A DNA stretch of 64,000 nucleotides, from positions 434,001-498,000 of the forward strand of contig JAHCHG010000003.1 in assembly GCA_026129865.1 (NCBI GenBank), given 5' to 3'. Below the pieces are notes generated by a model. That model was not told the origin of the DNA. It saw only the letters and a list, made by a program, of their open reading frames with translations, and did not search any database. This document shows positions 9,230-17,560 of this stretch, in pieces. Position 1 is the first letter of the stretch, and every line of letters begins with the position of its first letter. Both the position numbers and the translations under genes were made by a program. This DNA comes from Pyrinomonadaceae bacterium. Lineage in GTDB: Bacteria > Acidobacteriota > Blastocatellia > Pyrinomonadales > Pyrinomonadaceae.

Positions 9230-10303
9230 TTATTGAATGCGGTAGGCTTCAGATTTCCAGATGATGACAACCGTTCCGTCAAGTTTTTCAACGATCGCCC
9301 GAAGCTGCGGGTCCAGCTTTCGATAATCCGACGAATCACGGCGGACATTTTTTGTTTTTTGATTCGAATAGCTCGAGTCGTACCAAACGCCGTCGCGGAA
9401 ATTAAATTTCTTGCCGCTGACCGAGCGACCCGGCTCGCTCCTTAATCCAAGTTGTCCTTCGGCGTATTGTAGATCTTCCTGAGTTTTTTTCTTTGCAAGC
9501 GCTGTATCGCGATCTGCCGGCTTTGATGGAACTTCGACCGGTGCAGGTGCGGGTTTGGGTTCTGCCGCCGCGACGGATTCTGCACTATTCTTACGCGCGG
9601 ACTTTTCTTCTTCTGTCACCGTTTGCCGGTCTGAGACGATCGCGGGCTGATCTTCACGCGGTGCGGACATTGTTGACGCGCCAAGCGCGGCATCGTCTTT
9701 TTCTAATTCTTTCGCGCGTTCAGTTTTATCAAGTTGGGTTCGGGCAGAAGTGTTTGCGTTCAACATCGGGACGTTCGCTGCGGTTTGCGGAAGTTCCGAT
9801 TCAGTCGGTGTTGCAAAACTATTTGCTGAGATAGCGCTATTGACATTTCCAGCGGGCTGCTGATTAACGATTTCCGCCGAAGCGGAACTCTTATCTGCTG
9901 CCGCCCGTTCAAAACCGCCGGAATTCATAGATTGGAACAAGACAAACGCCGTTAGCCCGGTAAACGCAATTACCAGCGCACCCATCACATACGCCAATTT
10001 TCCAAATGCAAAAAGCGATCTGTACCATGGAATACTAGTGTCGGAAATGACCGGGGCTTTCACGGCGGCGGGTATTTCTGAAGAAATTACCGGCACAAGC
10101 GACGAAAGCGCCTTTCGGCACCTGTCGCATTCTGACAAATGGGTTACATAATTTGATCTCGCTTTGTCCGGAATCGCATTTTCCGCAAATGCCGAAAGCT
10201 CGTCCGCATCCAGGTGCACCGAATCGGGAATCGCCCGCGGTTCGGCAGTCTTGCCGAAATTGTGCAGCAGCGCATGAATCTCTTTGTCGAATTGCGGTTC
10301 CAT
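9230..10303 (-). CDS. Membrane anti-sigma factor with zf-HC2 zinc-binding domain
   Basis: A 357-residue regulator that probably holds the sigma factor encoded just upstream inactive. I start it at 10303 because the zinc-binding domain begins there. That domain has the H-x3-C-x2-C pattern (H55, C59, C62 in HLSECDRCRK). One transmembrane helix follows at about 104-124. The remaining ~230 residues are extracytoplasmic, of low complexity (Ala, Ser, Pro, Glu), and end in a small ordered segment with WYDSSYSNQK and VVIIWKSEAYRIQ. The sigma gene ends 54 bp upstream. The family role is established; the pairing here is inferred from adjacency. Confidence 0.85.
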   Translation of the reverse strand: MEPQFDKEIHALLHNFGKTAEPRAIPDSVHLDADELSAFAENAIPDKARSNYVTHLSECDRCRKALSSLVPVISSEIPAAVKAPVISDTSIPWYRSLFAFGKLAYVMGALVIAFTGLTAFVLFQSMNSGGFERAAADKSSASAEIVNQQPAGNVNSAISANSFATPTESELPQTAANVPMLNANTSARTQLDKTERAKELEKDDAALGASTMSAPREDQPAIVSDRQTVTEEEKSARKNSAESVAAAEPKPAPAPVEVPSKPADRDTALAKKKTQEDLQYAEGQLGLRSEPGRSVSGKKFNFRDGVWYDSSYSNQKTKNVRRDSSDYRKLDPQLRAIVEKLDGTVVIIWKSEAYRIQ

Positions 10304-10356
10304 TTTATCTAAGTCTATTTGAAAAATCGCTCGAAAAACAGCGAAGTTTCCGGCGT

Positions 10357-11322
10357 TTACAGAACGCCCCCATTGAAAATTTCTTGCACCAGCACTGCGA
10401 AGATCATGAGCCTGAACAGCGATTCGACGTTCAGCCCGAGTTTTTCGGCGTTTTCCGTCAAAGTCCGGTCGATCTCCGTCTTGGTCCATCCATGATCTTT
10501 TTCGAGATATTTCTCGACCGATTTTCTTATCACATTTTGAATTCTGACGACCTTTCTGCTTGCCGTCGCTTCATGAAAACCGAGCGCAGCGCCGATGTCC
10601 TTTAGATTCAGATCGTCGAAATAATAGAGCTTCAAGATCAATTTATCTTCGCTTTCGAGGTCTTCGATCGAGGCTTTTAATGCCGCGGAAATGTCTCTCT
10701 CGGCAGATTCCGATGAGAATATCGACTCAGGATCCGCGCTCAGGCTGACTACGGGTTTGAAATCAGAATTCTCCGAAGAATCCTGCGCAAGGATCTCAAA
10801 CTCACGGTCGTCTTCCGTTTGAACAAGCCGCTTATTTTTTCTGATTTCGTCTATCGCCAGCTGATTTGTGACCGCGCGAAGCCATCCGCCGAGACTTCCG
10901 CGACCGGAATAATACGAAAGCTTGCTCTTCTTTTTTCCTGCTTGATCAACCCGAAGTCCATGCAGTTCCGCCCAGATAGAACCGGCAAGGTCTTCTGCGT
11001 CTTCTTTATTTTTGCAAAAATTGTACGCGGCGGATTTTACGGTAGAATCGAATTTTTGCACGAGATCAGCCCAAGCGGCTTCATCGCCTCTTTCACAGGC
11101 GATAACAAGGCAAAGATCGTCGCCGCGAATGCCGTCGATGAATGATTTGATCTCCGTCCTATCGGCATTTGAGTCGATCTTAAGAACGTATTTATCAACG
11201 GCTTTCGTAACTCGCGAACTGATATCGCCGACAGAAAGACCGCGCGAATTCTCAGCGCGCGAGATCAAAGCGGCGACCGATTCTTCTATCGTTTTAAGAT
11301 GTTTTGATTGAGCGGAATCCAT
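10357..11322 (-). CDS. Sigma-70 family (ECF-like) RNA polymerase sigma factor with extensions
   Basis: Directs RNA polymerase to a specific promoter set. Of 321 residues, about 75-275 are a typical ECF core: region 2 (CERGDEAAWADLVQKFD ... DAEDLAGSIWAELHG, and GGWLRAVTNQLAIDEIRKNK) and region 4 (LKLYYFDDLNLKDIGAALG, with HTH residues HEATASRKVVRIQN). Unlike most ECF factors of about 180-200 residues it has a ~70-residue N-terminal extension and a ~50-residue C-terminal extension ending in a hydrophobic segment (LFRLMIFAVLVQEIF). It is the first gene of the sigma, anti-sigma, M28 peptidase series. Confidence 0.88.
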   Translation of the reverse strand: MDSAQSKHLKTIEESVAALISRAENSRGLSVGDISSRVTKAVDKYVLKIDSNADRTEIKSFIDGIRGDDLCLVIACERGDEAAWADLVQKFDSTVKSAAYNFCKNKEDAEDLAGSIWAELHGLRVDQAGKKKSKLSYYSGRGSLGGWLRAVTNQLAIDEIRKNKRLVQTEDDREFEILAQDSSENSDFKPVVSLSADPESIFSSESAERDISAALKASIEDLESEDKLILKLYYFDDLNLKDIGAALGFHEATASRKVVRIQNVIRKSVEKYLEKDHGWTKTEIDRTLTENAEKLGLNVESLFRLMIFAVLVQEIFNGGVL

Positions 11323-11403
11323 TCAAAATTGTCGGAAGTTTAACATTTTTCAGCGAGTCGTGTCTTTGATCTAGCGACCGAAAGCTAACCGGGTGATCTG
11401 GGA

Positions 11404-11576
11404 TTAGCTCATTGCCAATTCCATATATTTAAGAAGCGCTCGCTTTATTTTCGTTTTATCCGTTTGAGGGACATTGAGGATTATCGAGAATCCTATTCCG
11501 CAATAGAGTTCGCTGTTACGGAACGCTATTGGAATTTGATTTCCGAATTCCGCGCGATTATAGGAATGTTCAGGCT
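11404..11576 (-). pseudogene. Possible 3' remnant of a PilZ-like gene
   Basis: Downstream of the small membrane-protein gene, one minus-strand frame stays open for about 57 codons and ends ELYCGIGFSIILN ... KRALLKYMELAMS. The pattern of a G-I-G-F strand followed by a charged helix resembles the end of a PilZ domain. There is no start codon or N-terminal half outside the overlapping neighbour. It could be a decayed C-terminus or a chance frame. Confidence 0.25.
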
Positions 11577-12023
11577 CTATTTTTTCCGGAAACTCGCCGC
11601 GTGTATCTTGTCGCGCCGCGGGTAATGCAGGATCATCCCGACCAGACCGAAAGCGATCCAAATGAAGAAATATTGATATGAAAATGCAAAAGCCAGGAAT
11701 ATCCCGAGCAGGGAAATCGACTCGCTCAAGGCACAGCCGACGATCATTCCGGTTTGAATCAGCGTAACCCTTTGCTCCTCGACAGCGCGGTCCTGGAAGA
11801 TCTTTCCGAGGAATATCGAGATCAGTAAATTGGACACGCCGATAACCGCGAAGATCAATACTATCAAAGGATTATCGCCCAATATCGATTTCGTGGCGTC
11901 AAATGCGAAAAGCTCCGGCTTGCCGAAATATACGACGACAAAAAACATAAATTGCGTCATAAACAGCGCAAACCAGATGATCATTAAGATTCGATAAGTC
12001 TGTTCGGCATTTTGATTTTCCAT
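11577..12023 (-). CDS. Four-helix membrane protein of unknown function
   Basis: A 148-residue integral membrane protein. Hydrophobic helices are visible near residues 12-34 (ILMIIWFALFMTQFMFFVVV), 50-72 (PLIVLIFAVIGVSNLLISIF), 86-108 and 112-132, ending in a basic tail (HYPRRDKIHAASFRKK) likely to be cytoplasmic. I recognise no family beyond a general small four-helix type. Its start lies 12 bp downstream of the hydrolase stop at 12036 on the same strand, so the two genes are probably co-transcribed. Confidence 0.7.
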   Translation of the reverse strand: MENQNAEQTYRILMIIWFALFMTQFMFFVVVYFGKPELFAFDATKSILGDNPLIVLIFAVIGVSNLLISIFLGKIFQDRAVEEQRVTLIQTGMIVGCALSESISLLGIFLAFAFSYQYFFIWIAFGLVGMILHYPRRDKIHAASFRKK

Positions 12024-12035
12024 AGCGGCAGCCTC

Positions 12036-13079
12036 TTATCTTAAATTCTTTCGCAAAAAAGAGATGATCTTATAACCGTCGAGATAAACCCACGGTTTTT
12101 CGCCCAAAGTGTAGTGCCCGCAAGGGATCACAACTTCGTCATGTTCGACGCCGGTTTTGCGGAGTTCTTCCATCATTTGGCGGGAAAGATCGATCGGGAA
12201 AGTTAGATCGTAAAGCGTGTAAATATAGCGCTGCGGTCGAGGTTTTAGTTTGGCAAGTTTGTCCATGTACGCCATCGGCGAGATCGGCATCCAAAATTCG
12301 CGAAGGTCTTCGAGCGAGACATTTCCCTGCAATCCTTCTTTGACGTGATACGTCGAAAGTCCCTGCCAGACGACATCGGCGACGTAGCCGGAAACGTGAT
12401 TGAAAACGCCCGCGTCAATCGTTTCGTCGTGAACGAAGGCGAAAAATCCGACGCAGCTTCCGATGCTCGTGCCGATCACGCCGACTTTTTCGTAACCTTG
12501 CTGTTTCAACCAGCGAACCGCCGCGCGTGTGTCCAAAACCGATTGCCGAAGCGACTGCAAAGTTCGCCCGACATTTGGCGCGACCAAGTAATCTGCGCGT
12601 TCGAGTTCCGGCGGCATACGTTCTTCGTGATACGGCAAAGTCAGACGAAGCGCGGAAACGCCGACTTTGTTGAAGAATTTGCACAGATCAAAATAAGTTC
12701 CGGCTTTCGCATTCCAATGCGGAAGCACGACGACCGCAGATTTTTTATCTTTTTCAAAAGGAAAAAACTTCGCGTAAGCCGTATTGTTTTCAACCGAAGG
12801 CGTTTTTATTCCGCTCGTCCAAGTAAGATCCTGGGTTTCGGAACTTTGAACTTTGAACTTTGAGTTTTGAACTTCATAATCCGAAATCTCCGGCAAATGA
12901 TAAAACTCATCACTGTTTGCAACCATTTTCTTTGAATATTCACGAAAAAGCTTGCGCGGATCGTCGCCGTTCGGATTTTCCTTGATGAATTCTGTGCCCC
13001 AGCCAAACGGATGCACAATGCGATTGTCGTTGAGCATCGCAAAATATCTTTCCCGTTTGTGCATATAGCGCTTGAACAT
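12036..13079 (-). CDS. Alpha/beta hydrolase, ABHD18-like
   Basis: A 347-residue alpha/beta hydrolase. The core has the nucleophile elbow GTSIGS (Ser in VGVIGTSIGSCVGFFAF), an upstream strand and oxyanion region VVVLPHWNAKAGTYFDL, and a C-terminal catalytic His in VVIPCGHYTLGEKPW. The arrangement and the LPYHEERMP segment resemble the ABHD18/DUF2048 group. The substrate is unknown. About residues 66-80 (EVQNSKFKVQSSETQ) are a low-complexity stretch encoded by a 7-bp periodic DNA repeat (12840-12877) and look like an insertion before the core. Co-directional with the membrane protein that starts at 12023. Confidence 0.8.
   Translation of the reverse strand: MFKRYMHKRERYFAMLNDNRIVHPFGWGTEFIKENPNGDDPRKLFREYSKKMVANSDEFYHLPEISDYEVQNSKFKVQSSETQDLTWTSGIKTPSVENNTAYAKFFPFEKDKKSAVVVLPHWNAKAGTYFDLCKFFNKVGVSALRLTLPYHEERMPPELERADYLVAPNVGRTLQSLRQSVLDTRAAVRWLKQQGYEKVGVIGTSIGSCVGFFAFVHDETIDAGVFNHVSGYVADVVWQGLSTYHVKEGLQGNVSLEDLREFWMPISPMAYMDKLAKLKPRPQRYIYTLYDLTFPIDLSRQMMEELRKTGVEHDEVVIPCGHYTLGEKPWVYLDGYKIISFLRKNLR
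12840..12877 (-). repeat. Heptad repeat tract inside a coding sequence
   Basis: The plus strand reads AACTTTG three times, then AGTTTTG and AACTTCA, a strict 7-bp period. It is in frame in the ABHD18-like gene and encodes NSKFKVQSS. The same 7-bp period appears at 23811-24020 and 29775-29843. Confidence 0.7.
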
Positions 13080-13193
13080 AAGTTTTTAATGGTAGGAAAA
13101 ATGCGGGAAGTTATCAAACTGTAATGCTAGTGATAGTGAGTTCTGATAGCAGCGGAAGTGCGTTTATACGGGACATTCGTGCCGAGAAATCTT

Positions 13194-13222
13194 AACCGCC
13201 CGCTTACGCCGGCGGTTCTGAC
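13194..13222 (-). repeat. REP-like palindrome (family A) forming the bshA stop
   Basis: Minus-strand reading: GTCAGAACCGCC, GGCGTAAGC, GGGCGGTT. The bshA frame runs into it, so the last codons and the TAA stop (Ser-Glu-Pro-Pro-Ala-stop) come from the repeat. Confidence 0.7.
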
Positions 13223-14346
13223 GCGGTGTTTAAGATCTTCTTATAGAATTCTATGTAATGCGGAATGATCGATTTCGTGGAATATCGCGAAATTGCAGAT
13301 TCACGCGCTTTCCTACCGAAGTCGCGACGCATTTTTTCATCGCTCAAAAGCGTTACAACATTTTCACTCATTTTTTGAACGTTACCGACCTCGCTTAAAA
13401 ATCCGGTTTCATTTTCGATAACTACTTCCGGAATGCCGCCGATCCGCGTCGCAACAACCGGAACCTCGCATGCCTGCGCCTCAAGCGCGGCAAGACCGAA
13501 AGATTCAAGCTCCGACGGCAGCAAAAAAACATCTGAAATGCCGAGGTAATCGGCGATGTTTTCACGCTTTCCGACAAAATGAACAAACTCGGCGACGTTC
13601 AGCTGCCGCGCGCGGTATTCGGAGGCAGCACGTTCAGGACCGTCGCCGACCATCAAAAGTTTCACATTCGAAACTTCATTTCGAACCGCCGCAAGGATCT
13701 CGATGCAGTCGACGGGACGTTTTACCGGTCGAAAATTTGAAACATGCGTTAAAAGATTCTCTCCGTTTGGCGAAAACTCCGTCTTTAATGGAGATTCGTC
13801 AATGCGCTGATAGTGTGCCGGACAAATAAAGTTTGGAATTACCTCGATCTCGTCGAAATCGAACGTTTCGATCGTTGCCTGCTTTAAAAATCTCGAAACC
13901 GCTGTTACGCCGTTTGACTGCTGCAGTCCATATTTCGTGATCGGCAGATACGACCGGTCCGCGCCGACGAGCGTAATATCGGTTCCGTGAAGCGTTGTAA
14001 TTACCGGCACGAAACGCTTTTCTTTGATCGATTCCCGCGCAAGGATCGCCGAGATCGAATGCGGGATCGCGTAATGAACATGTAGCAGATCGAGCTTTTC
14101 CGAACGAGCGACCGTCGCCATTTTCGTCGCCAGGGCAAGGTCATATGGCTGATGTTCGAAAAGCGGGTAGTTCATCATTTCGACCTCGTGAAAATGAACG
14201 CGTTCATTGAGTTCGGTCAGCCTTGTCGGCAATGATGATGAAATAAAATGTACGTTGTGACCGCGCTCGGCAAGCTCGCGTCCGAGTTCCGAGCCGACGA
14301 TCCCGCTGCCGCCGTAGGTCGGATATACCGTAATTCCTATGTTCAT
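13204..14346 (-). CDS. bshA: N-acetyl-alpha-D-glucosaminyl L-malate synthase (bacillithiol synthesis)
   Basis: A GT4-type glycosyltransferase making GlcNAc-malate, the first step of bacillithiol. The 380 residues match the family. The N-terminus MNIGITVYPTYGGSGIVGSE and the segments HFISSSLPTRL, HVHYAIPHSISA and TTLHGTDITLVG are diagnostic of BshA. The C-terminal half has the GT4 signature (SELESFGLAALEAQACEVP). The enzyme implies bacillithiol as a low-molecular-weight thiol; bshB and bshC are not in this window. Its final residues SEPPA and stop codon lie within a REP-like palindrome, so the tail was probably altered by repeat insertion. Confidence 0.93.
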   Translation of the reverse strand: MNIGITVYPTYGGSGIVGSELGRELAERGHNVHFISSSLPTRLTELNERVHFHEVEMMNYPLFEHQPYDLALATKMATVARSEKLDLLHVHYAIPHSISAILARESIKEKRFVPVITTLHGTDITLVGADRSYLPITKYGLQQSNGVTAVSRFLKQATIETFDFDEIEVIPNFICPAHYQRIDESPLKTEFSPNGENLLTHVSNFRPVKRPVDCIEILAAVRNEVSNVKLLMVGDGPERAASEYRARQLNVAEFVHFVGKRENIADYLGISDVFLLPSELESFGLAALEAQACEVPVVATRIGGIPEVVIENETGFLSEVGNVQKMSENVVTLLSDEKMRRDFGRKARESAISRYSTKSIIPHYIEFYKKILNTASEPPA

Positions 14347-14387
14347 TATGAAAATTCTATGGAAGTATCGGGCGAGTGTCGAGTAAT

Positions 14388-15641
14388 TTACGAAAAAATT
14401 CTGATGAATTTTCGAAACGAGTCTAGGTATTCGGTCATATCTCGTTTTGTCCGCTTTTTCCTTACAAAATAAACGACGCCCGAATGATCGTCGCTTAGAA
14501 GAAACGAATCCGCCGACATCTTGAAGATGTCGAGCGGTCGTCCGTTGACGGTTTTTCCTTTGAGAAAACCGGTTATAAAATCCTGTAATTTCTCGCCTTT
14601 GCGCATAATTACAACTTTATATCCTCGTCCGACCCTTTTATCCGTCGACCCATGAAGCGCGACGAGAAACGAGTCTTTTATGATCTCGTTTTCGGTTTCC
14701 GAGTCGAAATAATCAAAGCCCATCGCAGATGAATGTGCGGGAAAAAACGCATACGACGTCGGAACTCCGCGGCAGTTTCCGCCTTTGATCGAGGTATCGC
14801 GAAAAATCTTGCCGCCCGCCTGATAGCAGCGCGCCCAGCCGTAGTCGGCTCCGTCCTTGATCGCGTAAAACGTCTCATCCGGTTTATTTTTCCCGAGATG
14901 ATCGGCGCCCTGGTTTGTCGCAAAAAGGTTTTTTCCTATCCAGCGAACTCCAACCGCGTTTCGCAATCCTTTTGCAAAAATGCGCTGTTTGCTGCCGTCG
15001 GGATTCATTTCTATGATCGATGCGCGCTGAGGTTCCTTTTCAATGCACGAATTGCAGCTTGAACCGACCGAAACATAAATCTTGCCGTTTCCGCCGACAA
15101 CGACAGTTCGCGTCAGGTGCCAGCCGCCATATTTATAACTCAATCCGTAATCCGGGAAAGTTGCGATCGTTTCCGGTTTTGAGTCGGACGGTTTCGTTTC
15201 GCCCGACGAAAACTTGCGCCGCGTAAGTTTGTCCGTTTCAGCAAGATAAAACCAGGCTTGACCTTTTTCGTCCGTGAGAAACGCTATGCTGTTCGGATTC
15301 TTTAAACCTGAAAGATAGGTTTCGATCCTTCCAAATATTCCGGTCTCTTCGTCGAAGTCGTCCAAAATATAGACCTTTCCCTTCGAGTTATCAGTCAGAT
15401 TGAACATATCCGTTACAAAAATGCGACCGTCCGGCGCTTTTGCAAAAAAACGAACTCGTTTCATTCCCTCAGCCGCGGGGATGATCTCAAATTCGGACGG
15501 AAGGTTTAACATGAAAGTTTTTCCATCCTTAAGACTTACTTTTTGAGGCGAAAGTACGGTCTGCGCAGCTGCAGCCGCCATCGTGAAAACCACGATCGCA
15601 CAAGTGTAAATAAGCCTTGCGGTTAAAATATTGCAGTTCAT
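14388..15641 (-). CDS. Secreted PQQ-type sugar (sorbosone) dehydrogenase-like beta-propeller
   Basis: A 417-residue protein with an N-terminal signal segment (hydrophobic TCAIVVFTMAAAAAQ, cleavage near residue 27). The body is a beta-propeller of the glucose/sorbosone dehydrogenase type: LPSEFEIIPAAEG, RVRFFAKAPDGRIFVTD, WHLTRTVVVGGNGKIYVSVG, FAKGLRNAVGVRW, and DGADYGWARCYQAG near the end. Cysteine pairs (SSCNSCIE) suggest a disulfide in the periplasm. Family members may oxidise aldoses with a quinone cofactor; cofactor use here is not proven. It is divergent from the PPK2 gene with only 36 bp between starts. Confidence 0.8.
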   Translation of the reverse strand: MNCNILTARLIYTCAIVVFTMAAAAAQTVLSPQKVSLKDGKTFMLNLPSEFEIIPAAEGMKRVRFFAKAPDGRIFVTDMFNLTDNSKGKVYILDDFDEETGIFGRIETYLSGLKNPNSIAFLTDEKGQAWFYLAETDKLTRRKFSSGETKPSDSKPETIATFPDYGLSYKYGGWHLTRTVVVGGNGKIYVSVGSSCNSCIEKEPQRASIIEMNPDGSKQRIFAKGLRNAVGVRWIGKNLFATNQGADHLGKNKPDETFYAIKDGADYGWARCYQAGGKIFRDTSIKGGNCRGVPTSYAFFPAHSSAMGFDYFDSETENEIIKDSFLVALHGSTDKRVGRGYKVVIMRKGEKLQDFITGFLKGKTVNGRPLDIFKMSADSFLLSDDHSGVVYFVRKKRTKRDMTEYLDSFRKFIRIFS

Positions 15642-15677
15642 ATATGGTAATCTCTCTTCAAAAACTGGAGAAAAAAG

Positions 15678-16547
15678 ATGAAAATTGAAAAGTTTCAGGT
15701 GCCGGAAGGCAAGGAATTAAATCTCGCCGATCATCCGACCGATTTCACCGGCGATTATAGCGGTAAAGAAGAGGCAGTTAAAGACTTAAAAGCGAATATA
15801 GAAAAGCTTTCCGAGCTGCAAAGCGTGCTTTATGCCGAAGATGTTCATTCGATCTTGATAATTTTTCAGGCGATGGACGCTGCCGGTAAAGACGGCGCCA
15901 TAAAACACGTAATGTCCGGCTTGAATCCGCAGGGAACTCAGGTTTTTTCGTTCAAGCAGCCGTCCAGGGAAGAACTCGATCACGGGTATTTATGGCGATG
16001 TTCAAAGGCTCTGCCCGAACGCGGACGCATCGGAATTTTTAACAGATCCTATTACGAAGACGTTCTCGTCGTTCGCGTTCATCCGCAAATTCTGCAAATT
16101 CAACAGCTTCCCGACGAAATTAAGAACGATCCGAATATCTGGCAGCAGCGTTTTCAGCAGATAAAGAATTTCGAACAATATCTTTCGGAAAACGGAATTC
16201 ACGTCCTTAAATTCTTTCTCAATGTCTCAAAAGAAGAACAAAAAGCGCGCTTTCTTTCCCGCATAAACACGCCCGATAAAAACTGGAAATTCTCTTCCTC
16301 GGACGTGCGCGAGCGCGGATTTTGGGACGATTATATGCACGCCTATCGCGAAGCAATTTCAGCGACATCGACCGCGGATTCCCCCTGGTTTATCATTCCG
16401 GCGGACAAAAAATGGTTTTCGAGATTGGCAGTTTCGGAAATAATCGTCCAAAAAATGAGCGAGCTGAACATGCGATATCCCGAACTGAACGAGATCCATC
16501 GTCAGGATCTGGCAGATGCCAAAAAATTGCTGGAAAGCGAAGAATAA
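15678..16547 (+). CDS. PPK2 family polyphosphate:nucleotide phosphotransferase
   Basis: Transfers phosphate between polyphosphate and a nucleoside mono- or diphosphate in the cytosol. The 289 residues form one PPK2 domain. Walker A is IIFQAMDAAGKDGAIKHVM (about residues 59-77), followed by GTQVFSFKQPS and by the Walker B/lid region FNRSYYEDVLVVRVHP. C-terminal landmarks are RGFWDDYMHAYREA and WFIIPADKKWFSRLAVSEI. The family cannot be split into AMP-, ADP- or broad-range subclasses from this reading, though the form resembles class III. GGAG lies 9 bases before the ATG. Confidence 0.9.
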   Translation: MKIEKFQVPEGKELNLADHPTDFTGDYSGKEEAVKDLKANIEKLSELQSVLYAEDVHSILIIFQAMDAAGKDGAIKHVMSGLNPQGTQVFSFKQPSREELDHGYLWRCSKALPERGRIGIFNRSYYEDVLVVRVHPQILQIQQLPDEIKNDPNIWQQRFQQIKNFEQYLSENGIHVLKFFLNVSKEEQKARFLSRINTPDKNWKFSSSDVRERGFWDDYMHAYREAISATSTADSPWFIIPADKKWFSRLAVSEIIVQKMSELNMRYPELNEIHRQDLADAKKLLESEE

Positions 16548-16675
16548 TTAAAAATTGGAGAGTCGATCGGAAAAATTGCGTCAACTGAACAAGTTAGTTG
16601 TTTAATTAGCAGCGATTATTCGAAAGCTTTTTGAATTGCTCGTGAGAAAAAGCTGATCGAAACACGAACAAAGCC

Positions 16676-17371
16676 TTAGACTTCATTCAAAATAACGATC
16701 TCTGCGCGTCGTTTTGCATCGTCAAGAAAAGCTTCGATCTCGGTCGCAACTTTGTCTTCGATCAAAGTTGTCCTGATATTTTCCCGAACTTCATCTATCG
16801 AAGGCAGCAGAAGCCCCGGATTTCTTCGCCGAAATTCGGGTACAAAGGTGTCGCGATAATAACGTTCTTCGTCTTCCGGGGTGATAACGGCGAACGAGCG
16901 AAAACGAAACTCGATGTATTTTTCGATGGCGACGCGTTGTTCCATCATTTCCAAAAAATTTTCGTCGCGGATCGAATTAAAACCGACCTGACGCAAACGA
17001 TTTTCAAATTCCGCCGTCGAAGGAAAAAGCGACACAATGCGCGTAACTTCAGACCGTATCTCACCGTCGGACGGCGCGGTTCTAGGCAGTCTTTGCGCTT
17101 CGAGCGCAATGACGCGCTGGTCGATTATTAACTGCAATGCAATGTTGAGATTTTCGGAACTAGGCGGGTTCAAAGAAATTCCCGGTCGAAGTGCGAGCTG
17201 CCATAAAAGGTCCGAATAGGTAATAAGTTCCGTGCGGACACCGTCGCTAACGGTTGCAACCGTTTTATCTACAACAGTTTGAGCGCAGATCTGAGCCGCG
17301 CCGATCGTTAAAAAAAACGAAAAGAACGCCGGCAAAATCGCTGCTCGAAACCTTTTGAATTTAGTCGTCAT
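16676..17371 (-). CDS. Exported SurA N-domain-like chaperone without PPIase domain
   Basis: A 231-residue protein with a signal peptide of about 31 residues (cleavage after CAQ). The mature N-terminus VVDKTVATVSDGVRTELITYSDL is the usual opening of SurA/parvulin-type periplasmic chaperones. A helical region follows (LQLIIDQRVIALEAQRLPRT, EIRSEVTRIVSLFPSTAEFE, FLEMMEQRVAIEKYIEFRFR). The C-terminal helix (IDEVRENIRTTLIEDKVATEIEAFL) closes the fold. The rotamase domain normally inserted in this family is absent. A periplasmic chaperone role is inferred. It is divergent from the histidine kinase gene (190 bp). Confidence 0.7.
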   Translation of the reverse strand: MTTKFKRFRAAILPAFFSFFLTIGAAQICAQTVVDKTVATVSDGVRTELITYSDLLWQLALRPGISLNPPSSENLNIALQLIIDQRVIALEAQRLPRTAPSDGEIRSEVTRIVSLFPSTAEFENRLRQVGFNSIRDENFLEMMEQRVAIEKYIEFRFRSFAVITPEDEERYYRDTFVPEFRRRNPGLLLPSIDEVRENIRTTLIEDKVATEIEAFLDDAKRRAEIVILNEV

Positions 17372-17444
17372 ACCCGATCAATTTGATTATTTTACTTTGC
17401 AGGAATTCCTGTCAAACATATTTCTCGCTTCTGTGTTAAAACCG

Positions 17445-17473
17445 TTGACAGAATGTTAAAAATCGTTTTTAAT
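17445..17473 (+). promoter_or_regulatory. Candidate sigma-70 promoter of the two-component operon
   Basis: TTGACA at 17445-17450, a 17-bp spacer, then TTTAAT at 17468-17473, about 88 bp before the histidine kinase start. The match is by eye only. Confidence 0.4.
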
Positions 17474-17560
17474 TGATGTGGGTGTTTTCAACCCTCAATC
17501 TGCAGAATACCACCCCAATTTGATGTCAAATTTCATAAAAGCGGTTTAACTTAATCCCGA

